Origin: Bacteroidota bacterium
GTDB lineage: Bacteria > Bacteroidota > Bacteroidia > Chitinophagales > Chitinophagaceae
Direction: 5' to 3'
Assembly: GCA_013287475.1 (NCBI GenBank)
Contig: JABDDT010000035.1
Span: 1-32,046 of the forward strand
Length of the DNA: 32,046 nt
Shown here: positions 15,089 through 22,682 of the stretch, in pieces
Numbering within the stretch: position 1 is the stretch's first letter
Layout: every line of letters starts with the position of its first letter
Made by a program: the position numbers and the translations under genes
Notes under the pieces: generated by a model
Databases searched by the model: none
What the model was told of the DNA's origin: nothing
The model's input: only the letters and a program-made list of their open reading frames with translations

Positions 15089-16552
15089 TCATTGCCCCCA
15101 CCAAACTGGTGTTGTTATAGGAACCTGTGCAGGTGTATTTGTATTCCTCGACCTCTCATTGTCAGGAAAAACAATTCTTTTAGGATATGCATCTCCGATA
15201 ACTGAAGATGCTGAAACAACAAATTGTCCTGGTATATATGAAGGATCCGTTGAATAAACCTGACTCGATTTAGGGAATCCGGTCCTGTTTCTTTCCATCC
15301 AGCTTTCGAGCGCATGAGAGCCTGGAAAGGAGGCCCATTTCTGTGTTATGATCGCGTCAATCTTATCATCCAGTGTTCCGGCTGTCGGATATTCATATGC
15401 ACCTCCCGGGGCAATAAAGGTGGTCGCATCAAATCCATAGAAAGCAAATGCGGCCTGCACGCCGGCATTGTATAATGCCTGCGCCTGATCTCCTCCAAAA
15501 TATCTCTCCCTGGCTTCTGCCTGCATGAAAAAGGATTCAGGACCGGAAATAAACTGAACCGGATCAGTTGCATGCTGAACAAAAGTTGTAGCCGTTTTAT
15601 AAACCGGATTATTACTTTGATAGTTCCCCTGATCAATACCAACCGGCGTGGCCGTACCAAAATATGATACGATGCGTGGATCGTTATTTTTGGTCAGCCA
15701 GGTAATAAAGGTTACGCTGGCCTTCAAATTTGAAGGAGTATTTAATGCAAAAATATTCTGGGCATAGAAGGGATTCTGTTTATTTGGTACTGTGGTCCAT
15801 TGAGTAACACCTGCATCTACCGTTAAGAACACAGCGTTTGCATTATATAATGCAGTTATTCCTGCCTGGGCTTCAGCTGGTTTGGCATTGACCATCCTAA
15901 GGTACATTTTCAATTTTAAAGTATTGGCAAATGCTTTCCATTGGGACATATCTCCATTGAATAAAAAGTCTTCGCTGCCCGGAGTTGAGTTTGTAGAAGC
16001 AGTAAAATCCTGGTTTAATGCTGAATCAAGGGAACTTAATAATGATTCGTAAATACTGTCGCCATTATCAAATTTAGGCTGAAGATCGGAAGCGCCCTGC
16101 AATGCATCTGTGTAAGGAACCTGATCGTACATATCTACCAATACCTGGTAGGTATAAACCTTCATCACGGTTGCCATGAGGTTGTAATTCCAGTCCTGGG
16201 AAGATTTTGCTTTTTCAAGGATCAGCTGAAGATCATTTAATGCACCTGTATATAATTGATTGTAATCTGTATTCAAATCCGTGCTGACTACATTGTAAGA
16301 ATCAAAATTCCGGTACTGAGAAGAAGAAACATCTTCTGTAGTAAATTCAGACCATAACATACCGATGATAGCCAGTTCTCCACCAATGGCGGAAGCGGCA
16401 GATATGGTTGCAGCCGGAAATAATAATTGTTCGGTAGCCAGACTTGTTGACGGATTATTGGGATCCTGGTTAATATTCAGTTGCTGCTTGCAGGAAAATG
16501 TAGAAAAGCAACTGATGATTAAACTCACCCCCATTATTTTTTTCCATTTCAT
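15089..16552 (-). CDS. SusD/RagB-family outer-membrane lipoprotein
   Basis: Substrate-binding lipoprotein that works as the lid of the SusC channel. I place the start at 16552, where MKWKKIMGVSLIISCFSTFSC forms a lipoprotein signal with Cys21; the frame upstream to 16675 overlaps susC and is not needed. That gives 487 aa, normal for SusD. The mature start LNINQDPNNPS is the classic SusD opening. Helical TPR-like segments follow (DYNQLYTGALNDLQLILEKAK, WNYNLMATVMKVYTYQVLVDMYDQVPYTDAL), then ISGPESFFMQAEARER and the end with GDAYPKRIVFPDNERSRN. It fits the SusD-like_2 branch. The gene follows susC by 37 bp. No polysaccharide-degrading enzyme is in the locus, so the ligand may be a peptide, glycopeptide or another small polymer. 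Confidence 0.9.
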   Translation of the reverse strand: MKWKKIMGVSLIISCFSTFSCKQQLNINQDPNNPSTSLATEQLLFPAATISAASAIGGELAIIGMLWSEFTTEDVSSSQYRNFDSYNVVSTDLNTDYNQLYTGALNDLQLILEKAKSSQDWNYNLMATVMKVYTYQVLVDMYDQVPYTDALQGASDLQPKFDNGDSIYESLLSSLDSALNQDFTASTNSTPGSEDFLFNGDMSQWKAFANTLKLKMYLRMVNAKPAEAQAGITALYNANAVFLTVDAGVTQWTTVPNKQNPFYAQNIFALNTPSNLKASVTFITWLTKNNDPRIVSYFGTATPVGIDQGNYQSNNPVYKTATTFVQHATDPVQFISGPESFFMQAEARERYFGGDQAQALYNAGVQAAFAFYGFDATTFIAPGGAYEYPTAGTLDDKIDAIITQKWASFPGSHALESWMERNRTGFPKSSQVYSTDPSYIPGQFVVSASSVIGDAYPKRIVFPDNERSRNTNTPAQVPITTPVWWGQ

Positions 16553-16589
16553 TGATAGCCGGTTGAGATTTTTAAATGGTTTTATTCTT

Positions 16590-19500
16590 TCAGAAATTAG
16601 CTTTAAGTGATAAGCCATACTGAACCGTGGTCGGACCTGTTGGAGAATATTCTCCGAATTCGCTTTGCAGATCATTTCCGAGGTTCGAAACTTCAGGATC
16701 TATGTAGGCGTTCTGTTTTGGAAGCCACAGTATGAAATTCCTTCCATAAGCCGAAAGCATCAGACTGCTTGCGTGAATGGGGGTTGCCCATTTTTGAGGC
16801 AGCGTATAAGAAAGTGCGATATCTCTCAGTTTAAGAAAAGATTTATCGATCAGTCGCATCGGGTAAGCCAATGGCTTATTATTATTTGTGTAGAAATAAG
16901 CGTCAAAACTGCTTTGTGGGATGAATTTTGTATTTTCCACATAAACCGTCTTACCTCCTGCATCAGTGATCTGGTTTACAGAATTTGGTATAATAAAAGG
17001 CTTCCGGTCATTATAAGTAGTAATGAACGCATTACCCGAGAACATCGTTATATCAGCCGTAGAACTGTAGAAGTAACCCCCTTTCCTAAAGTCGAGAGAA
17101 AAGCTGAGTGCCCAGTTTTTATATGTGAGGGTATTCACCAGGCCCATCGTGAAATCTCTTTGAGAAGTTCCAATATCAGCTTTATTTGGATTTACTATCG
17201 GGAATCCTGAATTGGGGTCCACGACGATTTTTCCATCAGGAGAATATACCGGGGCGGGGCTCTCAAATATTCCTACCGGTTTACCGGGGAACAAATCAAA
17301 TTCCATTCCCCCGGTCAGTCCATCATTTCCAATCTGAACTTTATTCAAACCGTTTGACAGGCTAACAACATCGCTTTCATTTTTTGAAAATGTATAATTG
17401 AATGTCCAGCTGAAATCCCTGCTGCGCACGGGTGTTACATTTAGGGTTAGTTCTATACCCTTGTTGCTTACAACTCCTATATTCTCAATTAAACCGCTGT
17501 AGCCGCTGGACGGAGAGATGGGGACATTGAATATCTGGCCATCTGTTTCTTTATTATAAATCGTTGCATCCAGACCGATCCGGTTATCAAAGAATTTTAC
17601 TTCTGCACCCAACTCCAGTTCCTTGGTAATAATGGGTTTCAGGTTAAGATTTCCAATACTGGGTGTGATGGTAAACCCGTTCACACCTGCAATTGGAAAT
17701 GTAATCGACCCATAAGGCATGCCGGTAGTTGCGGGAATATTTCCCTGTTGTATGGTAGGGTAAATCTGATATGGTAATGCATCCGCACCGGTTTCGCCAT
17801 ACGCCACCCTGAACTTCAAAAATGAAAGTTTGCTGTCCCTCATATCAAAAGTCTGTGAAGCAAGCCAGGAAAGATTGGCACCAGGATAAAAAAAAGCGTT
17901 ATTATTTATTGGCAGCGTGCTTGACCAGTCGTTTCGTGCGTTGACTGTTAAATACAACTGCTCCTTGTAACCCACTGTTGCCTGTGCATAGATGCCGATG
18001 AGCCTTTTTTCAAATAAACTATTTGCGGCGGTTGGCGGGCTATTTGAGTTGGACAAATTATAAAACAACGGAATAGTGAGTCCCTGAATAGCAGCTGTCT
18101 GATTCGTAGCTTTTGACTGATAATAATTAGCTCCGGCAAGCACATCCAGGTTAAAATTAGAATTTAAATCTTTTACATATTTTACAATGAAGTCCGCATC
18201 TATCAATCCATTATAATCAGCCTGTTGCTGGTAAGAGCCGATGTCAGGGGCTCTTGCTGAACCGTCCACGTTATTGCCGGAGTTCCAGCTGCCCGGCGAT
18301 GGTGCGTTCACTGCATTCCAGATAGAAGTGGAGGTGTTGGTAAAATCTCCCCCGATCCTGAACTCAGCGGATAATGCCTGATCGATTTTGTATGTGAGGT
18401 CAATTTTACCGAATATGCGGTCTGAGCCGGACTCACTGCCATTTTGTGTCAGGTCATAGTATGGATTTTCAGCAAACGGTGTAAAATAATTATCAACGTT
18501 GAAAAATTTATTATTATAAAGGCTGAAATCCTTTATGCGCATGTCAACCGGGATCTGAAGAATATTATTGAATAAATCATTACCCAGTCCGGCTAAAGAA
18601 AATTTTGCAGGTGTAGTCAGATGCCTGTTTAAATAATTCAATGAAACAGCCAGCGAGAGATTATCAAATGTGGTGTTTAAGCGGAGACTAAAATTATTTC
18701 TCTGGAGTTTATCATAATCTCCCGGCAGGATTCCGTTGCTGGAAACATTACCATAAGAGAAATAAAAACTTGTTTTTTCATTACCACCGGAGAGAGAAAT
18801 TGTATTGTTTGCTTCAATCCCTGTTTCATAAAAGTCCCTGATACTGTTTTTTTGAAATGCAAATGGCTTTACCAGCTGGGAATTATCTACGATTGCCCCC
18901 CAGGCTGTCATTTTACCATTCAGTGCTGGTCCCCAGCTTCCGTTCTGACCAAGATCTGATACACCAGCCCAGCCTTGTCCAAACTGGGTTTGTTCATCCG
19001 GCAATTTTCCTACCACGGATGCACTGAAAGAACTCGCGAGGCCGACGGTAAGTTTTCCTGCTTTACCTTTTTTAGTTGTAATCAGGATGGCGCCATTTTT
19101 TGCTACTGATCCATATAATGAAGAAGCTGAAGTCCCCTTCAGCACAGTGATGGATTCAATATCGTTTGGATTTATATCTGTCATTCCATTGCCATAGTCA
19201 GTGAGTGCCGGACCGTTTCCACCTGCACCTCCAATATTTATACTCGCATCACTCAATGGAATTCCATCGATAACATATAATGGCTGATTGTTACCGCCAC
19301 CGATTACTCCAAAACCACGAAGCACTACTTTGGTGGATCCACCCGGTGTGCCGCTGACGTTTGAAATATCAGCTCCCGCTACTTTGCCGGATAACCCATC
19401 CATCATACTTACCGGTGAAACTTTATTAATTGCATCTGTATTGAATGTTGCAGTTGAATAACCGATTTTTGCTTTGCTCTTGCTTTGTCCCAATGCAACT

Positions 19501-19808
19501 ACAACTACTTCATTTAATGAAGTGTTACCCGGTTGTAAAACAAATTCATTGCCTGCTAACTGACCAAGTTGAAACTCTTTCGATGCATAAGAAGTGGCAG
19601 ATACAATGAGGGTCTGTCCTGCATTGGCTCTGATTCTGAAAGTGCCATCCGCTTCTGCAACAGCTGAAACTTTCGTTCCTTTCACTGTAATGGTGGCAAA
19701 TGAAATGGGTTCCCCTCTGGAGTTTGTAATCTTACCTGATGCCATTTCATTTTGTGCATAAACAGAAAATGAAACGAAAATCAATAACAGGAATAGTAAA
19801 TTTCTCAT
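16590..19808 (-). CDS. SusC/RagA-family TonB-linked outer-membrane transporter
   Basis: TonB-dependent channel, 1072 aa from the ATG at 19808. This start opens the signal peptide MRNLLFLLLIFVSFSVYAQ; the frame up to 19853 would put MGSTPFLKLKSKRLL in front of it and runs through a leader hairpin. After the signal comes a carboxypeptidase-regulatory-like domain (about residues 23-95, GKITNSRGEPISFATITVKG). Next is a TonB-box-like VVVVAL and the plug (about 105-235, with LSGKVAGADISNVSG, LRGFGVIGGGNNQPLYVIDGIPLSD, SITVLKGTSASSLYG and ILITTKKGK), then the 22-strand barrel to the end. It heads the susC-susD-lipoprotein-lipoprotein operon. No ECF sigma or anti-sigma gene is next to it. The 5' leader carries a strong predicted RNA fold that includes the start codon. 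Confidence 0.93.
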   Translation of the reverse strand: MRNLLFLLLIFVSFSVYAQNEMASGKITNSRGEPISFATITVKGTKVSAVAEADGTFRIRANAGQTLIVSATSYASKEFQLGQLAGNEFVLQPGNTSLNEVVVVALGQSKSKAKIGYSTATFNTDAINKVSPVSMMDGLSGKVAGADISNVSGTPGGSTKVVLRGFGVIGGGNNQPLYVIDGIPLSDASINIGGAGGNGPALTDYGNGMTDINPNDIESITVLKGTSASSLYGSVAKNGAILITTKKGKAGKLTVGLASSFSASVVGKLPDEQTQFGQGWAGVSDLGQNGSWGPALNGKMTAWGAIVDNSQLVKPFAFQKNSIRDFYETGIEANNTISLSGGNEKTSFYFSYGNVSSNGILPGDYDKLQRNNFSLRLNTTFDNLSLAVSLNYLNRHLTTPAKFSLAGLGNDLFNNILQIPVDMRIKDFSLYNNKFFNVDNYFTPFAENPYYDLTQNGSESGSDRIFGKIDLTYKIDQALSAEFRIGGDFTNTSTSIWNAVNAPSPGSWNSGNNVDGSARAPDIGSYQQQADYNGLIDADFIVKYVKDLNSNFNLDVLAGANYYQSKATNQTAAIQGLTIPLFYNLSNSNSPPTAANSLFEKRLIGIYAQATVGYKEQLYLTVNARNDWSSTLPINNNAFFYPGANLSWLASQTFDMRDSKLSFLKFRVAYGETGADALPYQIYPTIQQGNIPATTGMPYGSITFPIAGVNGFTITPSIGNLNLKPIITKELELGAEVKFFDNRIGLDATIYNKETDGQIFNVPISPSSGYSGLIENIGVVSNKGIELTLNVTPVRSRDFSWTFNYTFSKNESDVVSLSNGLNKVQIGNDGLTGGMEFDLFPGKPVGIFESPAPVYSPDGKIVVDPNSGFPIVNPNKADIGTSQRDFTMGLVNTLTYKNWALSFSLDFRKGGYFYSSTADITMFSGNAFITTYNDRKPFIIPNSVNQITDAGGKTVYVENTKFIPQSSFDAYFYTNNNKPLAYPMRLIDKSFLKLRDIALSYTLPQKWATPIHASSLMLSAYGRNFILWLPKQNAYIDPEVSNLGNDLQSEFGEYSPTGPTTVQYGLSLKANF

Positions 19809-19898
19809 AAGCAGTCTTTTACTTTTTAGCTTTAGAAATGGGGTTGACCCCATTTGTTAAGACAGCCATCACATAAGGATTGCTGTACTGCTTATGAG
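19804..19898 (-). promoter_or_regulatory. Candidate structured leader RNA of susC (three-way junction over the start codon)
   Basis: Read on the - strand. Helix P1 is a perfect 12-bp pairing of CTCATAAGCAGT (19898-19887) with ACTGCTTATGAG (19815-19804), and the susC ATG lies in the second arm. P2 starts directly next to P1: ACAGC (19886-19882) pairs with GCTGT (19866-19862), extendable past one mismatch by AUC/GAU. P3 is a perfect 8-bp hairpin, AAATGGGG (19855-19848) with CCCCATTT (19843-19836), closed by a 4-nt loop. The three helices form a three-way junction that would hide the start codon. This is pairing seen by eye; no folding energy was computed. Confidence 0.55.
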
Positions 19899-20087
19899 CC
19901 CATATTTTTAATGTATTAAATATTCACGCTGATCCATTATTTTCCTTCTCTGAACAATATTTTTTCGACCAGAATATTTTATTAATTATAAATATCCTCT
20001 CCCGTATTTGTTAATTTTAAATAAAATAAGGGTGAAAAATTAAGTTAGTTACTGAAACAGTATCCCGCTTCCGGGGGGACTGTTAAA

Positions 20088-20171
20088 GGTTGACGGTTGG
20101 CGGTTGGCAGTTGGTGGTTGATCGATCACGGATGACGGTTGGCGGTTGACGGTTGACGGATGACCGATGAC
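20088..20171 (+). repeat. Heptad tandem repeat array C (12 units)
   Basis: Exactly twelve 7-bp units in unbroken phase over 84 bp. The commonest words are GGTTGAC (3), GGTTGGC (3) and GGATGAC (2); others include GGTTGAT and CGATGAC. The array lies between the ydjM-like stop (19 bp away) and the susC leader. The whole 382-bp spacer 19809-20190 otherwise contains the susC leader RNA and an AT-rich stretch with no clear promoter match. Confidence 0.92.
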
Positions 20172-20190
20172 CGTTTAAAAATAACTGAGA

Positions 20191-21201
20191 TTAATTTCCG
20201 CGGATGCGATGAATGAATGCTCTTACTGAATTCCAATTCCAGTTTGCAAATCTGCCGCGCTGTATAATGAGATAGTTCGCGCCGGGCTCATTCAGATAAT
20301 AATGAAAAACAAAATCTGCATCATTGTTTTCCCAACCCATTATCTGACCGAATCGAAGATCGTTGAATACGATGCCGTGATTAGAGATTCCGGCAGTATA
20401 ATATCCTCTTGAAAAGCGGATGAGCTTGCGCAGATCCCGGCGACCATTCCAGGGTTTCAATAAAGAGTCATTCCGCGGAAAATATTTGAATTCAATGGGT
20501 TCATTTTTATCAAATACAGAACAGTATCCGATTTGATATCCCGCGTCTGTCTCAGCAACCACATACCATAACCAGTTATTAAAGGGGGTAGGTGTTGTCA
20601 AATACCGGTTATAATGAATTCCCTTCTGAATAAGTGCGTACCTGGTTTTATTGTCGATCCTGATTTTATTTGAAAAGCAATATAACAAATAGAGAGAGCA
20701 AAAAATCAGTCCCAATTTCGCGATCCTTCTTCTTTTATTACTGTTACGGTTCAGAATCAGTAAACAGATTGCAGCAATTCCAGGCCATATGGAAAAAAAA
20801 GGATCAGCAACAAAAATCACATTAAATGATACTCTGTAGTGACTGAAAGGTTCAAACCATCCGATACCATATGCATTAAAAGCATCTATGAAAATATGGG
20901 AAAATATTTCAGTCCCCATGAAAACCAGCCATGTTTTAACAGGAATTTCTTCGGCGCTATGGCGCTTTCTGAAAAAAATAGCGAGTAAAATGATTATCAG
21001 GAAAGCAAATAAAAAAGAATGTGTAAATCCACGGTGAGCCAATAAATCATCCGGCGTGTTCATCCAGAATGAAGTAATAAAATCTATGTCAGGCAAACTG
21101 GCTGCGATAGCTCCGTATAGCATCGCTTTTTTGCCAATTTTTTTCCCCAGAAACAGATCCCCGATGCAGGCGCCGATAGCGATATGCGTTAAACTGTCCA
21201 C
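20191..21201 (-). CDS. YdjM-like membrane-bound metal-dependent hydrolase
   Basis: Inner-membrane protein of 336 aa of the YdjM/LexA-binding-hydrolase family. It shows the family's metal-site motifs: DSLTHIAIGACIGDL at residues 2-16, SLPDID near residue 35, and AHRGFTHSFLF near 55, which together supply the His and Asp ligands. Four hydrophobic segments follow up to about residue 175. The C-terminal 150 or so residues are soluble (DNKTRYALIQKGIHYNRYLTTPTPFNNWLWYVVAETDAGY) and resemble the extra domain seen in the longer Bacteroidota members. The biochemical activity of this family is not well established. It is alone on its strand: a heptad array and a terminator lie upstream, and another heptad array lies downstream. 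Confidence 0.82.
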   Translation of the reverse strand: MDSLTHIAIGACIGDLFLGKKIGKKAMLYGAIAASLPDIDFITSFWMNTPDDLLAHRGFTHSFLFAFLIIILLAIFFRKRHSAEEIPVKTWLVFMGTEIFSHIFIDAFNAYGIGWFEPFSHYRVSFNVIFVADPFFSIWPGIAAICLLILNRNSNKRRRIAKLGLIFCSLYLLYCFSNKIRIDNKTRYALIQKGIHYNRYLTTPTPFNNWLWYVVAETDAGYQIGYCSVFDKNEPIEFKYFPRNDSLLKPWNGRRDLRKLIRFSRGYYTAGISNHGIVFNDLRFGQIMGWENNDADFVFHYYLNEPGANYLIIQRGRFANWNWNSVRAFIHRIRGN

Positions 21202-21244
21202 CTGTTAATTTGGAGATATAAGTGCCTTTCTCCTGGAAAAAAAC

Positions 21245-21317
21245 CCAACGATCGAAGCTTTTGTTATCATAACCAGACGTGTAAAATAATAAAAAATTTT
21301 GAATGAAGCATCGTTGG
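21245..21317. repeat. Widely spaced inverted repeat upstream of the ydjM-like gene
   Basis: CCAACGAT (21245-21252) and ATCGTTGG (21310-21317) are perfect 8-bp inverted copies 57 bp apart in the spacer before the ATG at 21201. The right copy runs into the first unit of heptad array D. The function is not known; it could form the base of a leader hairpin. Confidence 0.35.
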
Positions 21318-21392
21318 TTATGGGATATGAGATATGGGATATGGGATATGAGATATGAGATATGAGATATGAGATATGAGATATGAGATATT
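21316..21392 (+). repeat. Heptad tandem repeat array D (11 units)
   Basis: Eleven 7-bp units in phase over 77 bp: one GGTTATG, then a mixture of GGATATG and AGATATG, ending in AGATATT. The run of identical AGATATG units at the right end suggests recent expansion. It creates a spurious repetitive reading frame on the - strand. It lies about 115 bp upstream of the ydjM-like start. Confidence 0.95.
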
Positions 21393-21444
21393 ATAAATGT
21401 TATTAGTATTCGATTAAAAAATTTATTAAAACTAACTCCTATCA

Positions 21445-21472
21445 CATAGCCTATAACCTATAACCCATAACC
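21445..21472 (-). repeat. Heptad tandem repeat array E (4 units)
   Basis: On the - strand the units read GGTTATG, GGTTATA, GGTTATA and GGCTATG. It is a short array of the same subtype as array A but in the opposite orientation, only 52 bp from array D. It is followed by the terminator of the adjacent lipoprotein gene. Confidence 0.85.
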
Positions 21473-21475
21473 CCA

Positions 21476-21506
21476 TAAAAAAACCCCTCCGCGCTCTGAA
21501 GGGGTT
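21476..21506 (-). terminator. Intrinsic terminator of the 336-aa lipoprotein gene
   Basis: On the - strand AACCCCT (21506-21500) pairs with AGGGGTT (21488-21482) and is followed by a run of T (A run on + at 21476-21483). It lies 20 bp past the stop codon at 21527. Confidence 0.85.
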
Positions 21507-21526
21507 CTGAAATAAAAAAGTACGGA

Positions 21527-22537
21527 TCAATAAGGCCGGATAATTGTAAATGTTTTACCATTAACACCTGTCCATACTAACTTATAATAGTATGTACCTG
21601 AACCTGGACAACCAGTTGGATTGCCACTGGAATCAAGTCCATATGTTATTACAGAAGTTCCAATATCTGTAATCACTGTATTCTGACCACTGGTTAATCT
21701 GAAATCACAATCCTGACGAATTACTTTAGGTTCACTTATCAAACTTTGGAATGATTCTCCCAGACGGTTCAATCCCCATTCGGCAATATCATCATTTGTA
21801 CCATCAGAATAAGTTCCGGTTGTTGTGATAACGATACCATTGTCATATGTGAATACTCTTTGTTTCGAAACATTCCAGGCTCTTGTAGTGCCATTGTCAA
21901 AATCAATTGACATAGTTCCCTTAATTGTATGGGTAATGGTTAGAAGTGTTGCCAGATTTTTTAATAGACCGCCGGTTACGTTTGTATATGTTTTGTTACC
22001 ATTGATGACAATACTTTTATTATCCCTTAAACGGGTAATTTTCAATTCATCAATAACAATGTTAGCTGTAGCTCCGACATCCTTCCAATGCTGTCCTAAT
22101 GGCACTGTAATAATCACTTTACCATTTCGCGTTCTGTTTCCCCAGCAATTCGTGCCGTCATATACAATAGTAATAACACGCTGGTTGTTTGATGTGTCAT
22201 AGGTAATTGTCGCATCACAAATTAACTGATGAACATTCACCAGTGAAGAGGTACCCATAACAGCATCCGTGCTGTTAACTTCCGTATTACCACTTATTGA
22301 TGCCGTGCTGCTGTTGTCGCCTGAAAAAACAGACTGACCGTTCAGAGCGGTATTTGCATCATCAGTGATGATATCCGACTCAGTGGAAACCTGTTGCTGA
22401 TCATCTCCTGTTGTAGTAAGGTTTGCTGACGAATTATCCTGTGAAGAAGCTGAATTGCTTTTCTGACAGGAATAAATACTTATACAGGATAGCAGGCAAA
22501 AAGCGATTGCCATCCGGCGAATGAGGTTTGCTTTCAT
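21527..22537 (-). CDS. Lipoprotein of unknown function
   Basis: A 336-aa lipoprotein with lipobox IYSC and lipidated Cys24. Residues 25-90 are a low-complexity Ser/Thr/Asp/Gln-rich linker, which would hold the folded part away from the membrane. The folded part (about 95-336) is rich in beta strands: ITYDTSNNQRVITIVYDGTNC, WGNRTRNGKVIITVPLGQHW, IVINGNKTYTNVTGG, GTMSIDFDNGTTRAWNVSKQRVFTYD. It contains four cysteines that could form two disulfides. I recognise the general type (hypothetical lipoproteins common in Bacteroidota) but no named family. It is monocistronic: its own terminator follows, and a 145-bp spacer separates it from the histidine kinase gene upstream. Confidence 0.7.
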   Translation of the reverse strand: MKANLIRRMAIAFCLLSCISIYSCQKSNSASSQDNSSANLTTTGDDQQQVSTESDIITDDANTALNGQSVFSGDNSSTASISGNTEVNSTDAVMGTSSLVNVHQLICDATITYDTSNNQRVITIVYDGTNCWGNRTRNGKVIITVPLGQHWKDVGATANIVIDELKITRLRDNKSIVINGNKTYTNVTGGLLKNLATLLTITHTIKGTMSIDFDNGTTRAWNVSKQRVFTYDNGIVITTTGTYSDGTNDDIAEWGLNRLGESFQSLISEPKVIRQDCDFRLTSGQNTVITDIGTSVITYGLDSSGNPTGCPGSGTYYYKLVWTGVNGKTFTIIRPY

Positions 22538-22682
22538 AATTGACGATTATTTTTTTATTCAGACGGGATTTGGTCTCCGCGGTTTAACGGATCCTTAAAT
22601 TTTATTTGTTAACAAACCGTTATGAGAAAGGAATTGTTATGGCGGATTTGATAAAACGTTGATTTTTACCTGTATCCTGACT

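Noticed and set aside
16553-16675. Longer susD frame starting at 16675
   Set aside because: It overlaps the end of susC by 86 bp and hides the lipoprotein signal that starts at 16552.
19809-19853. Longer susC frame starting at 19853
   Set aside because: The extension MGSTPFLKLKSKRLL would precede a good signal peptide and is encoded by the leader hairpin P3, so the start at 19808 is preferred.
19804-19898. Miniature inverted-repeat transposon
   Set aside because: The 12-bp inverted ends would fit, but no target-site duplication flanks them and the internal hairpins plus start-codon position favour an RNA element; it is kept as an alternative in the findings.
21089-21445. A 118-codon - strand ORF with repeated ISHISYL segments
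   Set aside because: It overlaps the ydjM-like gene in another frame, and its repeated residues are only the translation of heptad array D, because 7-bp units cycle through the frames.
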